64,000 bases of DNA from assembly GCF_003594935.2 (NCBI RefSeq), contig NZ_CP043342.1:4030001-4094000 (forward strand), read 5' to 3'. Positions 1 to 8,337 of this stretch are shown piece after piece. Source of the stretch: Enterobacter huaxiensis. GTDB taxonomy: Bacteria; Pseudomonadota; Gammaproteobacteria; Enterobacterales; Enterobacteriaceae. The notes below the pieces were generated by a model, which did no database searches, was not told the DNA's origin, and saw nothing but the letters and a program-made list of their open reading frames with translations. Every line of letters starts with the position of its first letter. The stretch's first letter is position 1. Position numbers and translations under genes: made by a program.

Positions 1-1332
1 CGCCTGTGCGCCATGACGCTGATCCTGCCGGTGCTGGTAGCCGTGTTTGGCATCCTGAGCGTGTATGGCCGTCAGGGCTGGCTGGCCTCTCTTTTTACGA
101 TTTTAGGGCTGGAGTGGACCTTCTCCCCCTACGGGCTGAAGGGCATTCTGCTCGCGCACGTCTTTTTCAATATGCCGATGGCTACGCGCCTCTTTTTACA
201 GGCGCTGGAAAATATCCCCGGTGAGCAGCGGCAGATTGCCGCCCAGCTCGGCATGCGCGGCTGGTCCTTCTTCCGCTTCGTTGAGTGGCCGTGGCTGCGC
301 CGCCAGATCCCGCCCGTGGCGGCATTAATCTTCATGCTCTGCTTTGCCAGCTTTGCCACCGTGCTGTCTCTTGGCGGAGGGCCGCAGGCCACCACCATTG
401 AGCTGGCGATCTATCAGGCGCTGAGTTACGACTACGATCCGGGCCGCGCCGCGTTATTAGCGATAGTACAAATGCTCTGCTGTCTTGCGCTGGTGCTCCT
501 GAGCCAGCGCCTGAGCAAAGCCATTTCTCCCGGCAGTAACCAGATAGCAGGCTGGCGCGATCCGCAGGACAGCCTGCACGGCCGCATCACCGATTTTATC
601 CTTATCGCGCTGGCGCTGGCGCTTCTGCTGCCGCCGCTGATGGCCGTTATCGTCGATGGCCTGAACCATAATCTCCTGTCAGTGCTGCAACAGCCGATCC
701 TCTGGCAGGCAACGTGGACCTCGGTACGCATCGCGCTGGCTGCCGGACTGCTCTGTGTTACCCTGACCATGATGCTGCTCTGGAGCAGCCGTGAGCTCTA
801 TGCCCGGCAGGCCCGTAAGGCCGGACAGGCGATGGAGCTAACGGGAATGCTGATCCTGGCGATGCCCGGCATCGTGCTGGCAACGGGGTTCTTTTTACTG
901 TTCAATAGCACCATCGGCCTGCCGGAAAGGGCCGACGGCATTGTGATTTTCACCAACGCCCTGATGGCCATTCCTTACGCGCTCAAAGTGCTGGAAAACC
1001 CGATGCGCGACGTGAACAGCCGCTACAGTTTGCTGTGTCAGTCGCTGGGCATGCAGGGCTGGCAGCGGCTGAAAGTGGTGGAACTCCGCGCCCTGAAACG
1101 CCCGCTGGCGCAGGCCCTGGCCTTTGCCTGCGTGCTGTCGATTGGTGATTTCGGCGTGGTGGCGCTCTTCGGCAATGAAGATTTCCGCACCCTGCCGTTC
1201 TGGCTGTACCAGCAAATTGGCTCTTACCGCAGCCAGGACGGCGCGGTCACGGCGCTGTTACTGCTCGTGCTGTGCTTTACGTTATTTACCGTTATCGAAA
1301 AACTTCCGGGGCGCGATGTTAGAACTGACTGA
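1..1332 (+). CDS. thiP: Thiamine ABC transporter permease ThiP (5' end missing)
   Basis: Inner-membrane permease of the ThiBPQ importer for thiamine and thiamine pyrophosphate. The reading frame is open from base 1, so the start lies outside the window. About 443 codons are present of roughly 536 in the E. coli protein. The two permease halves are visible, each with an EAA-type loop (near GEQRQIAAQLGM and near YSLLCQSLGMQGW), separated by hydrophobic spans. The end, EKLPGRDVRTD, matches the E. coli C-terminus closely. thiQ starts inside the last 17 bases, so the two are translationally coupled. The substrate-binding gene thiB and any TPP riboswitch would lie to the left of the window. Confidence 0.95.
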   Translation, partial: RLCAMTLILPVLVAVFGILSVYGRQGWLASLFTILGLEWTFSPYGLKGILLAHVFFNMPMATRLFLQALENIPGEQRQIAAQLGMRGWSFFRFVEWPWLRRQIPPVAALIFMLCFASFATVLSLGGGPQATTIELAIYQALSYDYDPGRAALLAIVQMLCCLALVLLSQRLSKAISPGSNQIAGWRDPQDSLHGRITDFILIALALALLLPPLMAVIVDGLNHNLLSVLQQPILWQATWTSVRIALAAGLLCVTLTMMLLWSSRELYARQARKAGQAMELTGMLILAMPGIVLATGFFLLFNSTIGLPERADGIVIFTNALMAIPYALKVLENPMRDVNSRYSLLCQSLGMQGWQRLKVVELRALKRPLAQALAFACVLSIGDFGVVALFGNEDFRTLPFWLYQQIGSYRSQDGAVTALLLLVLCFTLFTVIEKLPGRDVRTD

Positions 1333-2017
1333 TGTAACCTGGCTTTACCAGCACCTGCCGATGCGCTTCACGCTCTCCGTGCGCCAGGGGGAGATGATTG
1401 CCGTGCTTGGCCCAAGCGGCGCGGGGAAAAGTACGCTGCTTAATTTGATTGCCGGTTTTTTGCAACCGGCGAGCGGATCGATAGTGATTGAAAACCGGGA
1501 CCATACCCGAACTCCGCCGGCAAAGCGTCCGGTCTCAATGCTGTTTCAGGAAAACAACCTGTTTACCCATCTGACGGTGCGGCAAAACATCGCGCTGGGA
1601 ATGCATCCGGGACTAAAGCTGAACGACGCCCAGCGTCAGAAGCTGGAGAGCATTGCCGCACAAATGGGGATCACCGAGTTCATTGACAGGCTGCCGGGTG
1701 AGCTTTCCGGCGGTCAGCGTCAGCGCGTGGCGCTGGCACGCTGTCTGGTACGCGCACAGCCGGTGCTGCTGCTGGATGAGCCGTTCTCTGCGCTCGATCC
1801 TGCTCTGCGTCAGGAGATGCTCGCCCTGGTCCAGGACGTCTGTCAGCGCCAGCAGCTGACGATGCTCATGGTGTCGCACAGTATTGAAGATGCCGCACGG
1901 ATTGCGCCGCGATCGGTGGTGATCGCCGAAGGGCGTATTTTGTGGGATGGAAAAACAGAAGAACTGCTGAGTGGTAAAGCGGGGGCGTCTTCACTGTTGG
2001 GCATTCGTGCGGTCTGA
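1316..2017 (+). CDS. thiQ: Thiamine ABC transporter ATPase ThiQ
   Basis: ATPase subunit that powers ThiBP-dependent thiamine uptake; 233 residues against about 232 in E. coli. Walker A is GPSGAGKST (residues 32-40), the signature is LSGGQRQR, Walker B is LLLDEP, followed by an SALDP D-loop and a switch histidine in VSHS. The ATG at 1316 is chosen because it gives MLELTD, aligned with the known N-terminus, and overlaps the thiP stop by 17 bases. The same frame is open further upstream inside thiP, but that part is not ThiQ-like. The last codons lie inside an 18-base sequence repeated downstream. Confidence 0.95.
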   Translation: MLELTDVTWLYQHLPMRFTLSVRQGEMIAVLGPSGAGKSTLLNLIAGFLQPASGSIVIENRDHTRTPPAKRPVSMLFQENNLFTHLTVRQNIALGMHPGLKLNDAQRQKLESIAAQMGITEFIDRLPGELSGGQRQRVALARCLVRAQPVLLLDEPFSALDPALRQEMLALVQDVCQRQQLTMLMVSHSIEDAARIAPRSVVIAEGRILWDGKTEELLSGKAGASSLLGIRAV

Positions 2018-2130
2018 TGCCCTCACCCTTGCCCCTCCCACAGGGAGAGGGTACAAACATCAAAAACGGCAACCCGTTGCCGTTTTGCTTTGACCTTGTG
2101 CGGTCTGATGCCCTCTCCCTTTGGGAGAGG
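2007..2130. repeat. Direct repeat and CCCTCNCCC/GGGAGAGGG palindromes between thiQ and yabI
   Basis: The 18 bases GTGCGGTCTGATGCCCTC occur at 2007-2024 and again at 2098-2115. Each copy runs into a C-rich/G-rich inverted repeat (CCCTC... to GGGAGAGGG). A related hairpin (CCCTCTCC/GGGGAGAGGG) lies between apaH and folA near 22229. This looks like a family of small intergenic palindromes. The first copy includes the last codons and stop of thiQ. Confidence 0.7.
2063..2086. terminator. Bidirectional terminator between convergent thiQ and yabI
   Basis: AAAACGGCAAC (2063-2073) pairs with GTTGCCGTTTT (2076-2086), an 11-bp stem with a very short loop flanked by A and T tracts. It suits termination from both sides. 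Confidence 0.75.
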
Positions 2131-2139
2131 GAAAACACC

Positions 2140-2907
2140 TTAACGGCTCACCACTTTCATTAGGATCTCTACGTACACCGGCATCAGCGGGTGGCGGATC
2201 AGCGCCACCAATGCCACCACCGCAACCCCCAGCATCAGCGGAGCCAGCCAGAGCAGACGCGTGCGGGGAAGATAGCGCGTCAGGCGATCGACGCTCGCCT
2301 TCGCGCTGCGCCACAGCCGCCAGCAGAGCCAGACCGCCAGCCACAGCAGCACCGCCGTTCCCAACAATAGCCACTTAAACTCGCCGCTCTGCATCCCTTC
2401 AGGAATATCAACGGTTGCACCGGCGAGGATCCCCGGCAGGAAGTAGAACGGCGGCCAGAAAACGCAGCCGATGATGTTCGGCACCACGAATTTCGCGACG
2501 GGCAGATCTAACATCCCCGCCACCATCGGCACCAGCGGACGCGTAGGCCCAACGAAGCGGCCAACGAGGATGGTGAACATGCTGTGCTGATGCAGCGCGT
2601 GCTCGGTCTTATCCAGCAGCGCCTTGTTCTTTTTCATGAATGACCAGCGGTGCAGCGGCTTTTTAAAGCGCCACCCCAGCCAGAAGGAGATCCAGTCGCC
2701 CAGTAAACAGCCGACGATACCGGCCATCCACGCCTGCCAGAAGTTAACCTCACCGCTGCCGATAAGCGCGCCAAGCCCCGCCATCATCACGGTGCCGGGC
2801 AGGATCAGCCCAACCAGCGCCAGCGATTCCAGAAACGCCACCAGCGCCACGGCGATGAGCGAATACATAACGGACTGGGTAATAAAGTGTTCCAGCAATG
2901 CCTGCAT
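2140..2907 (-). CDS. yabI: DedA-family inner-membrane protein YabI
   Basis: Polytopic DedA-family (SNARE-associated/VTT domain) protein, 255 residues against 254 in E. coli, with close identity throughout. The family motif FVGPTRPLVPMVAGM is present near the middle, as is the hydrophobic GLILPGTVMMAGLGALIG segment. DedA proteins are known to be needed for envelope function and are linked to lipid-carrier transport. The specific role of YabI is not established, and sequence alone cannot settle it. It is convergent with thiQ and lies next to araC, as in E. coli. Confidence 0.93.
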   Translation of the reverse strand: MQALLEHFITQSVMYSLIAVALVAFLESLALVGLILPGTVMMAGLGALIGSGEVNFWQAWMAGIVGCLLGDWISFWLGWRFKKPLHRWSFMKKNKALLDKTEHALHQHSMFTILVGRFVGPTRPLVPMVAGMLDLPVAKFVVPNIIGCVFWPPFYFLPGILAGATVDIPEGMQSGEFKWLLLGTAVLLWLAVWLCWRLWRSAKASVDRLTRYLPRTRLLWLAPLMLGVAVVALVALIRHPLMPVYVEILMKVVSR

Positions 2908-3035
2908 AACTATTCCGGTCAGAAAACGAATCAGGGATTCTGCTTAGCGCCCTGTACCGCGTCAAGACATCAATTGTCTGAATAGTTTACAGGGTGCTTT
3001 CTGAGTTCACCTGTTTGTTTATCTTTATTTACCGA

Positions 3036-3881
3036 TCATTCACATCCGGCGCGGAATTCGCTCGGGCTGGCGCCGGTGCATTTTTTAAAGACGCGAGAGA
3101 AATAGAGCTGATCTTCAAAGCCCACGTTGCGCCCCACGGTCGCGACGGGCATTCGGGTGGTGCTGAGCAGCAGCTTCGCCTGGCTGATGCGCTGATCCTC
3201 GCGCCAGCTGAGCACGCTTACGCCAAGCTGCTGGCGGAACAGGTGTGACAGGCGAGACGGCGAAAGACAGACGTGCTGGGCGACGCTGGCAATATCAAAC
3301 TGGCTGTCGGCCAGGTGATCGCTGATGTACTGACAGGCGTCGCGCACGCGGTTATCCAGCGGCGGGTTGAGCGACTCGTTGATCGCCTCCATCCGGCGCA
3401 GTAGCACCTGTTCAAGCAGGTTAATCGCCAGCAGCTCTGCATAGCGTCCGCCGGCCTGTCCCGCCTCAATAATCTGGGCAAACAGCTCGCGAAACTGCGA
3501 CAGATGCGCCTCATCCGGGCGATAAAAACCGGTGTGCGCAAAAATGGCGGGCCACGAAAGCCACTCCTGCCAGTAAGCGCGCGGGCGGAAGTAGACCCAC
3601 TGGTGATACCACTCTTTGGCATCCGGGTGACGGCCGTAGTGGTGGATCTCCCCCGGCGGAAACAGCAGCATATCGCCAGGGCGGCAAACAAACTGCTGGT
3701 CGCCGTTTTTAATGACCCCCTCACCGCGCACGGTGAGATTCAAAATATACCCTTTCATCCCGAGCGGGCGGTCGACGTAGAAATCGAGATAGCCTTCTGC
3801 TTCGATAGGCGTCAGCCCCGCGACCAGATGGGCGTTAAACGAATAACCCGGCAGGAGCGGATCGTTTTGCGGTTCAGCCAT
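3036..3881 (-). CDS. araC: Arabinose regulator AraC
   Basis: Dual activator/repressor of araBAD that responds to L-arabinose; 281 residues. An N-terminal cupin binds arabinose and dimerises (RPGDMLLFPPGEIHHYGRH). The C-terminal AraC/XylS domain carries two helix-turn-helices, including LSPSRLSHLFRQQLG and the signature ending in FSRVFKKCTGASPSEFR. The start at 3881 gives MAEPQNDPLLPGYSF, matching E. coli MAEAQNDPLLPGYSF, with GGGAG upstream. The frame is open 12 codons further but without support. The protein ends at RAGCE, about 11 residues short of the E. coli tail, outside the DNA-binding domain. Divergent from araB. Confidence 0.97.
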   Translation of the reverse strand: MAEPQNDPLLPGYSFNAHLVAGLTPIEAEGYLDFYVDRPLGMKGYILNLTVRGEGVIKNGDQQFVCRPGDMLLFPPGEIHHYGRHPDAKEWYHQWVYFRPRAYWQEWLSWPAIFAHTGFYRPDEAHLSQFRELFAQIIEAGQAGGRYAELLAINLLEQVLLRRMEAINESLNPPLDNRVRDACQYISDHLADSQFDIASVAQHVCLSPSRLSHLFRQQLGVSVLSWREDQRISQAKLLLSTTRMPVATVGRNVGFEDQLYFSRVFKKCTGASPSEFRAGCE

Positions 3882-3907
3882 AAATTCAATACTCCCAACG
3901 GTCCTGA

Positions 3908-3932
3908 AGGAAACCAATTGTCCATATCGTTA
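3908..3932. promoter_or_regulatory. araO2-like distal AraC operator
   Basis: The stretch around AAACCAATTGTCCATAT (from 3911), in the araC leader, is nearly identical to the E. coli araO2 region. There an AraC dimer bound to O2 and I1 loops out about 200 bp. The spacing to I1 here (about 210 bp) fits. Confidence 0.65.
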
Positions 3933-4050
3933 AAAGCAGTATAAAAACGGCCCGTGAAAAGCGCCAAACGGTATTACGCTTCTTTTACGGCCGCCATGAT
4001 TCAGCCTTCCCCCCTGATTTTTCCGCCATGACGGGCAGATGAGCAGTAAC

Positions 4051-4088
4051 AAAAGTGTCTATAAGTACGGCAGAAATGTCCACATTGA
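4051..4088. promoter_or_regulatory. araO1-like operator at the araC promoter
   Basis: AAAAGTGTCTATAAGTACGG and the following bases match the E. coli araO1 region with few changes. AraC binding here represses its own promoter. The 120 bases between this site and araO2 resemble E. coli less. Confidence 0.6.
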
Positions 4089-4091
4089 ATA

Positions 4092-4107
4092 TTTGCACGG
4101 CGTCACA
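4092..4107. promoter_or_regulatory. CRP site for araC/araBAD
   Basis: TTTGC-N6-TCACA, within the block ATTTGCACGGCGTCACACTT that is identical to E. coli. It lies between araO1 and araI1, in the position where CRP activates pBAD. Confidence 0.75.
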
Positions 4108-4120
4108 CTTTCAATCGTAA

Positions 4121-4158
4121 CAGCAATTTAGTCCATAAGATTAGCGGATCCTGCCTGA
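4121..4158 (+). promoter_or_regulatory. araI1 and araI2 half-sites
   Basis: I1 is CAGCAATTTAGTCCATA (4121-4137), one to a few changes from the E. coli TAGCATTTTTATCCATA. I2 is TAGCGGATCCTGCCTGA (4142-4158), almost identical. They are direct repeats on one face. I2 overlaps the -35 element, as expected for AraC activation. Confidence 0.8.
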
Positions 4159-4184
4159 CGATTTTCGCCCCCAGTCTCTAATGT
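4155..4184 (+). promoter_or_regulatory. araBAD promoter (pBAD)
   Basis: -35 CTGACG (4155-4160), 18-bp spacer, -10 TAATGT (4179-4184). This mirrors E. coli CTGACG/TACTGT. The poor -35 overlapping I2 fits an activator-dependent promoter. Confidence 0.75.
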
Positions 4185-4217
4185 TCTTCCATACCTGTTT
4201 TTTGATGGAGCAACACC

Positions 4218-5927
4218 ATGGCAATTGCGATTGGCCTCGATTTTGGCAGCGACTCGGTTCGCGCGCTGGCGGTGGACTGTACGACCGGCCAGGAAATAGC
4301 AACCAGCGTTGAGTGGTACCCGCGCTGGCAAGAAGGGCGCTACTGCGATGCGCCAAACAACCAGTTCCGTCACCATCCGCGTGACTATATCGAGTCGATG
4401 GAAGCGGCGATGAAAGCCGTGCTGGCTGATCTCAGCGAAGAACAGCGTGCTGAGGTTGTCGGCATCGGCGTCGACAGCACCGGCTCGACGCCTGCGCCTG
4501 TTGATGCCGAAGGCCGCGTGCTGGCCCTGCGCCCTGAGTTTGCTGACAACCCGAACGCCATGTTCGTACTGTGGAAAGACCATACCGCCGTCGAAGAAGC
4601 CGAAGCCATCACCCGCCTGTGCCATCTGCCAGGCAAAAGCGACTACTCGCGCTACATCGGCGGCATTTACTCCAGCGAATGGTTCTGGGCCAAAATTCTG
4701 CACGTCACCCGCGCTGACGCGGCGGTCGCGCAGGCTGCCGCATCGTGGATTGAGCTGTGCGACTGGGTGCCTGCCCTGCTCTCCGGCACCACGCGTCCAC
4801 AGGATATCCGCCGCGGCCGCTGCAGCGCCGGGCATAAATCGTTATGGCATGAAAGCTGGGGCGGCCTGCCTCCGGCCGCGTTCTTCGATGAGCTAGACCC
4901 CATCATCAACAAGAACCTGAAATACCCGCTGTTTACCGACACCTTCACCGCCGATATTCCGGTCGGCACGCTCTGCGAATCGTGGGCGAAACGCCTGGGG
5001 CTTTCGCAAAACGTGGCCATCTCCGGCGGCGCGTTTGACTGCCATATGGGCGCAGTAGGCGCGGGCGCTCAGCCCAATACCCTGGTGAAGGTCATCGGCA
5101 CGTCTACCTGCGACATTCTGACGGCGGATAAAGCCACCGTCGGCGACCGCGCGGTGAAAGGCATCTGCGGCCAGGTTGACGGCAGCGTGGTGCCGGACTT
5201 TATCGGCCTTGAAGCCGGTCAGTCCGCGTTTGGCGATATCTACGCCTGGTTTGGCCGCGTGCTCGGCTGGCCGCTGGACCGGCTGGCGGCGGCGCATCCT
5301 GAACTGAAAACCCAGATAGCCGAGAGCAAAAAGCAGCTTCTGCCACAGCTCACCGAAGCCTGGGCGAAAAATCCGTCTCTCGAACACCTGCCGGTGGTGC
5401 TGGACTGGTTTAACGGCCGCCGCACGCCGTTTGCCAACCAGCGCCTGAAAGGGGTCATTACCGACCTTAATCTGGCAACCGACGCGCCTGCGCTGTTCGG
5501 CGGCCTGATTGCGGCCACCGCCTTCGGCGCGCGCACCATTATGGAGTGCTTCACCGAACAGGGCATCGACGTGAACAACGTGATGGCGCTCGGCGGCATC
5601 GCCCGTAAAAACCCGGTGATCATGCAGGCCTGCTGCGACGTGCTGAATCGTCCGCTGCAGATTGTGGCCTCCGATCAGTGCTGTGCCCTGGGCGCGGCAA
5701 TTTTTGCCGCCGTGGCCGCAGGAGTGCATGCAGACATCCCGGCCGCGCAGCAGCACATGGCGAGCGCCGTCGAAAATACCCTTCAGCCCCGAGCCCAGCA
5801 GGCGCAACGCTTTGAACAGCTTTATCAGCGCTATCAGCAATGGGCAAAAAGCGCCGAACTTCACTATCTCCCTGTCGCCGCCCCGGCCAAAAGCACCGCG
5901 GACACTACGGCAACCCTGACACATTAA
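4218..5927 (+). CDS. araB: Ribulokinase AraB
   Basis: FGGY-family kinase that phosphorylates L-ribulose to L-ribulose 5-phosphate, second step of arabinose catabolism; 569 residues against 566 in E. coli. The N-terminal ATP-binding GLDFGSDSVRALAVD motif and the C-terminal MALGGIARKNPVIMQ segment are typical. The start ATG at 4218 follows GATGGAGCAACACC, with GGAG at suitable spacing. First gene of araBAD. Its stop is seven bases before the first araA ATG, with the araA ribosome site overlapping it. Confidence 0.97.
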   Translation: MAIAIGLDFGSDSVRALAVDCTTGQEIATSVEWYPRWQEGRYCDAPNNQFRHHPRDYIESMEAAMKAVLADLSEEQRAEVVGIGVDSTGSTPAPVDAEGRVLALRPEFADNPNAMFVLWKDHTAVEEAEAITRLCHLPGKSDYSRYIGGIYSSEWFWAKILHVTRADAAVAQAAASWIELCDWVPALLSGTTRPQDIRRGRCSAGHKSLWHESWGGLPPAAFFDELDPIINKNLKYPLFTDTFTADIPVGTLCESWAKRLGLSQNVAISGGAFDCHMGAVGAGAQPNTLVKVIGTSTCDILTADKATVGDRAVKGICGQVDGSVVPDFIGLEAGQSAFGDIYAWFGRVLGWPLDRLAAAHPELKTQIAESKKQLLPQLTEAWAKNPSLEHLPVVLDWFNGRRTPFANQRLKGVITDLNLATDAPALFGGLIAATAFGARTIMECFTEQGIDVNNVMALGGIARKNPVIMQACCDVLNRPLQIVASDQCCALGAAIFAAVAAGVHADIPAAQQHMASAVENTLQPRAQQAQRFEQLYQRYQQWAKSAELHYLPVAAPAKSTADTTATLTH

Positions 5928-5937
5928 GGACACGATG

Positions 5938-7440
5938 ATGACCATTTTTAATAACTATGAAGTGTGGTTTGTGATTGGCAGCCAGCATCTGTACGGGCCG
6001 GAAGCGCTGCAGCAGGTGACGAAACACGCGGAGCACGTGGTTAACGCGCTGAACGCTGACGCTAAACTGCCGTGCAGGCTGGTGCTGAAACCGCTGGGCA
6101 CTACGCCTGACGAAATTACCCACATCTGCCGCGACGCCAACTACGACGATAAATGCGCAGGTCTGGTGGTGTGGCTGCACACCTTCTCACCGGCCAAAAT
6201 GTGGATCAACGGTCTGTCTATCCTCAACAAGCCGCTGCTGCAGTTCCATACCCAGTTCAACGCTTCCCTGCCGTGGGACAGCATCGACATGGACTTTATG
6301 AACCTGAACCAGACCGCGCACGGCGGCCGAGAGTTCGGCTTCATCGGCGCGCGCATGCGTCAGCAGCACGCGGTGGTGACCGGCCACTGGCAGGATGGTA
6401 AAGCTCAGCAGCGTATCGGCTCCTGGATGCGCCAGGCGGTCTCTAAGCAGGATACCCGCCACCTGAAAGTGGTGCGTTTTGGCGACAACATGCGTGAAGT
6501 GGCGGTCACGGACGGCGATAAAGTCGCTGCGCAGATCAAGTTCGGCTTCTCCGTGAACACCTGGGCCGTGGGCGACCTGGTGCAGGTGGTGAATGAAATC
6601 AGCGATGGCGACGTGAGCGCGCTGGTGGACGAATACGAAAGCAGCTACCGCCTGACCGCTGCGGCGCAAATTAACGGCGACAAGCGCCAGAACGTGCTGG
6701 ACGCTGCGCGCATCGAGCTGGGCATGAAGCGCTTCCTGGAACAGGGCGGCTTCCACGCCTTTACGACGACCTTTGAAGATCTCCACGGCCTGAAACAGCT
6801 GCCGGGTCTGGCGGTGCAACGTCTGATGCAGCAGGGCTACGGCTTTGCGGGCGAAGGCGACTGGAAAACTGCCGCTCTGCTTCGCATCATGAAGGTGATG
6901 TCAACCGGTCTGCAGGGCGGCACCTCCTTCATGGAGGACTACACCTACCACTTCGAAAACGGCAACGACCTGGTGCTCGGCTCGCACATGCTGGAAGTGT
7001 GCCCGACGATCGCCGTAGAAGAGAAACCGATCCTCGACGTGCAGCACCTCGGCATTGGCGGTAAAGCGGATCCGGCACGCCTGATCTTCAACACCCGCAC
7101 CGGCCCGGCGATCAACGCCAGCCTGATCGACCTGGGCGATCGTTTCCGCCTGCTGGTGAACTGCGTCGATGCGGTAGAAACGCCGCACTCGCTGCCGAAA
7201 CTGCCGGTCGCCAACGCCCTGTGGAAAGCACAGCCAGACCTGCCAACCGCGTCTGAAGCCTGGATTGTGGCCGGTGGCGCGCACCACACCGTCTTCAGCC
7301 ACGCGCTTGACCTCAACGACATGCGTCAGTTCGCCGAGCTGCACGATATCGAGCTGACCGTCATTGATAACGACACCCGCCTGCCCGCCTTCAAAGACGC
7401 GCTGCGCTGGAACGAAGTCTATTACGGTTCAAAACGCTAA
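5938..7440 (+). CDS. araA: L-arabinose isomerase AraA
   Basis: Cytoplasmic metal-dependent isomerase converting L-arabinose to L-ribulose. The first residues, TIFNNYEVWFVIGSQHLYGP, match E. coli almost exactly. Two ATGs stand side by side at 5935 and 5938. I choose 5938 because it gives 500 residues, as in E. coli, and lies 7 bases after TAAGGA, while 5935 leaves only 4. Either is possible. Catalytic-region motifs such as GEGDWKTAALLRIMKVM and LEVCPTIAVEEKPILDV are intact. A BIME separates it from araD, as in E. coli, where it is thought to affect mRNA decay. Confidence 0.96.
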   Translation: MTIFNNYEVWFVIGSQHLYGPEALQQVTKHAEHVVNALNADAKLPCRLVLKPLGTTPDEITHICRDANYDDKCAGLVVWLHTFSPAKMWINGLSILNKPLLQFHTQFNASLPWDSIDMDFMNLNQTAHGGREFGFIGARMRQQHAVVTGHWQDGKAQQRIGSWMRQAVSKQDTRHLKVVRFGDNMREVAVTDGDKVAAQIKFGFSVNTWAVGDLVQVVNEISDGDVSALVDEYESSYRLTAAAQINGDKRQNVLDAARIELGMKRFLEQGGFHAFTTTFEDLHGLKQLPGLAVQRLMQQGYGFAGEGDWKTAALLRIMKVMSTGLQGGTSFMEDYTYHFENGNDLVLGSHMLEVCPTIAVEEKPILDVQHLGIGGKADPARLIFNTRTGPAINASLIDLGDRFRLLVNCVDAVETPHSLPKLPVANALWKAQPDLPTASEAWIVAGGAHHTVFSHALDLNDMRQFAELHDIELTVIDNDTRLPAFKDALRWNEVYYGSKR

Positions 7441-7448
7441 GCCCTGAA

Positions 7449-7516
7449 TGCCCGGTGGCACTGCGTTTACCGGGCCTACGATTCTGTAGGCCCGATAAGC
7501 AAAGCGCCATCCGGCA
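7449..7516. repeat. BIME (two inverted REP units) between araA and araD
   Basis: One unit (7449-7479) starts TGCCCGGTGGCACTGCG and ends CCGGGCCTAC. An inverted unit (7486-7516) starts GTAGGCCCGATAAGC and ends GCCATCCGGCA. Typical enterobacterial REP pair. Confidence 0.85.
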
Positions 7517-7526
7517 GGAGACAACA

Positions 7527-8222
7527 ATGTTAGACGATCTCAAACGTCAGGTGCTCGAAGCCAACCTGGCGCTGCCGAAACATAACCTCGTGACCCTGAC
7601 CTGGGGTAACGTCAGCGCCGTTGATCGTGAAAAGGGCGTATTCGTGATCAAGCCTTCCGGCGTGGATTACACGGTGATGACCGCAGAAGACATGGTGGTG
7701 GTCAGTATTGCCACCGGCGAAGTGGTGGAAGGGAAGAAAAAGCCCTCCTCCGATACGCCAACCCACCGCCTGCTGTATCAATCCTTCCCGACCATCGGCG
7801 GCATTGTGCATACCCATTCGCGTCATGCCACCATCTGGGCGCAGGCGGGTCAGTCCATCCCGGCCACCGGCACCACCCATGCGGACTACTTTTACGGCAC
7901 AATTCCCTGCACGCGCCTGATGACCGATGCGGAAATCAACGGGGAGTACGAGTGGGAAACCGGCAACGTGATTGTCGAAACCTTCGAAAAGCAGGGTATC
8001 GACGCCGCGCAGATGCCGGGCGTGCTGGTGCACTCGCACGGCCCGTTTGCCTGGGGCAAAGATGCCGAAGATGCGGTGCATAACGCCATCGTGCTCGAAG
8101 AGGTCGCCTATATGGGGATCTTCTGCCGGCAGCTTGCTCCGCAGCTGCCGGATATGCAGCAAACTCTGCTGGATAAACATTACCTGCGCAAGCACGGCGC
8201 AAAAGCGTATTACGGGCAGTAG
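7527..8222 (+). CDS. araD: L-ribulose-5-phosphate 4-epimerase AraD
   Basis: Zn-dependent class II aldolase-like enzyme that epimerises L-ribulose 5-phosphate to D-xylulose 5-phosphate, feeding the pentose phosphate pathway; 231 residues, exactly the E. coli length. The metal-site HTHSRHAT motif, a second histidine in LVHSHGPFAWG, and the terminal tyrosines (KAYYGQ) are present. The ATG at 7527 follows GGCAGGAGACAACA, with AGGAG well placed. The frame is open upstream only through the BIME. Confidence 0.97.
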   Translation: MLDDLKRQVLEANLALPKHNLVTLTWGNVSAVDREKGVFVIKPSGVDYTVMTAEDMVVVSIATGEVVEGKKKPSSDTPTHRLLYQSFPTIGGIVHTHSRHATIWAQAGQSIPATGTTHADYFYGTIPCTRLMTDAEINGEYEWETGNVIVETFEKQGIDAAQMPGVLVHSHGPFAWGKDAEDAVHNAIVLEEVAYMGIFCRQLAPQLPDMQQTLLDKHYLRKHGAKAYYGQ

Positions 8223-8225
8223 CTT

Positions 8226-8256
8226 GTAGGCTGGATAAGCGCAGCGCCATCCGGCA
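8226..8256. repeat. Single REP unit after araD
   Basis: GTAGGCTGGATAAGCGCAGC followed by GCCATCCGGCA, the same class as the araA-araD units. Confidence 0.75.
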
Positions 8257-8263
8257 AAACAGA

Positions 8264-8283
8264 CACTGTATAAAACCCCAGCA
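8264..8283. promoter_or_regulatory. LexA (SOS) box upstream of polB
   Basis: CTGT-ATAAAACC-CCAG (core 8266-8281), close to the CTGT-N8-ACAG consensus and to the known E. coli polB (dinA) box. It lies about 20 bases before a TATAAT -10 element. Confidence 0.75.
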
Positions 8284-8293
8284 AACACCCCTT

Positions 8294-8323
8294 AACCAGG
8301 CTATAATCAGGCCTGGTTTTGTT
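8294..8323 (+). terminator. Hairpin at the end of araBAD that encloses the polB -10
   Basis: AACCAGGC (8294-8301) pairs with GCCTGGTT (8311-8318) around a 9-base loop, followed by a T-rich run. TATAAT (8302-8307) sits in the loop. As RNA it could end araBAD transcripts; as DNA it holds the likely polB -10. The dual role is my inference. Confidence 0.5.
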
Positions 8324-8337
8324 TTTGGGGTAACGCC

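Noticed and set aside
1..1332. TPP riboswitch for thiamine transport
   Set aside because: It would precede thiB, which is outside the window. I saw no THI-box sequence here.
3882..3917. Twelve-residue N-terminal extension of AraC
   Set aside because: It overlaps the araO2 region and lacks E. coli similarity. The ATG at 3881 has GGGAG and gives the known N-terminus.
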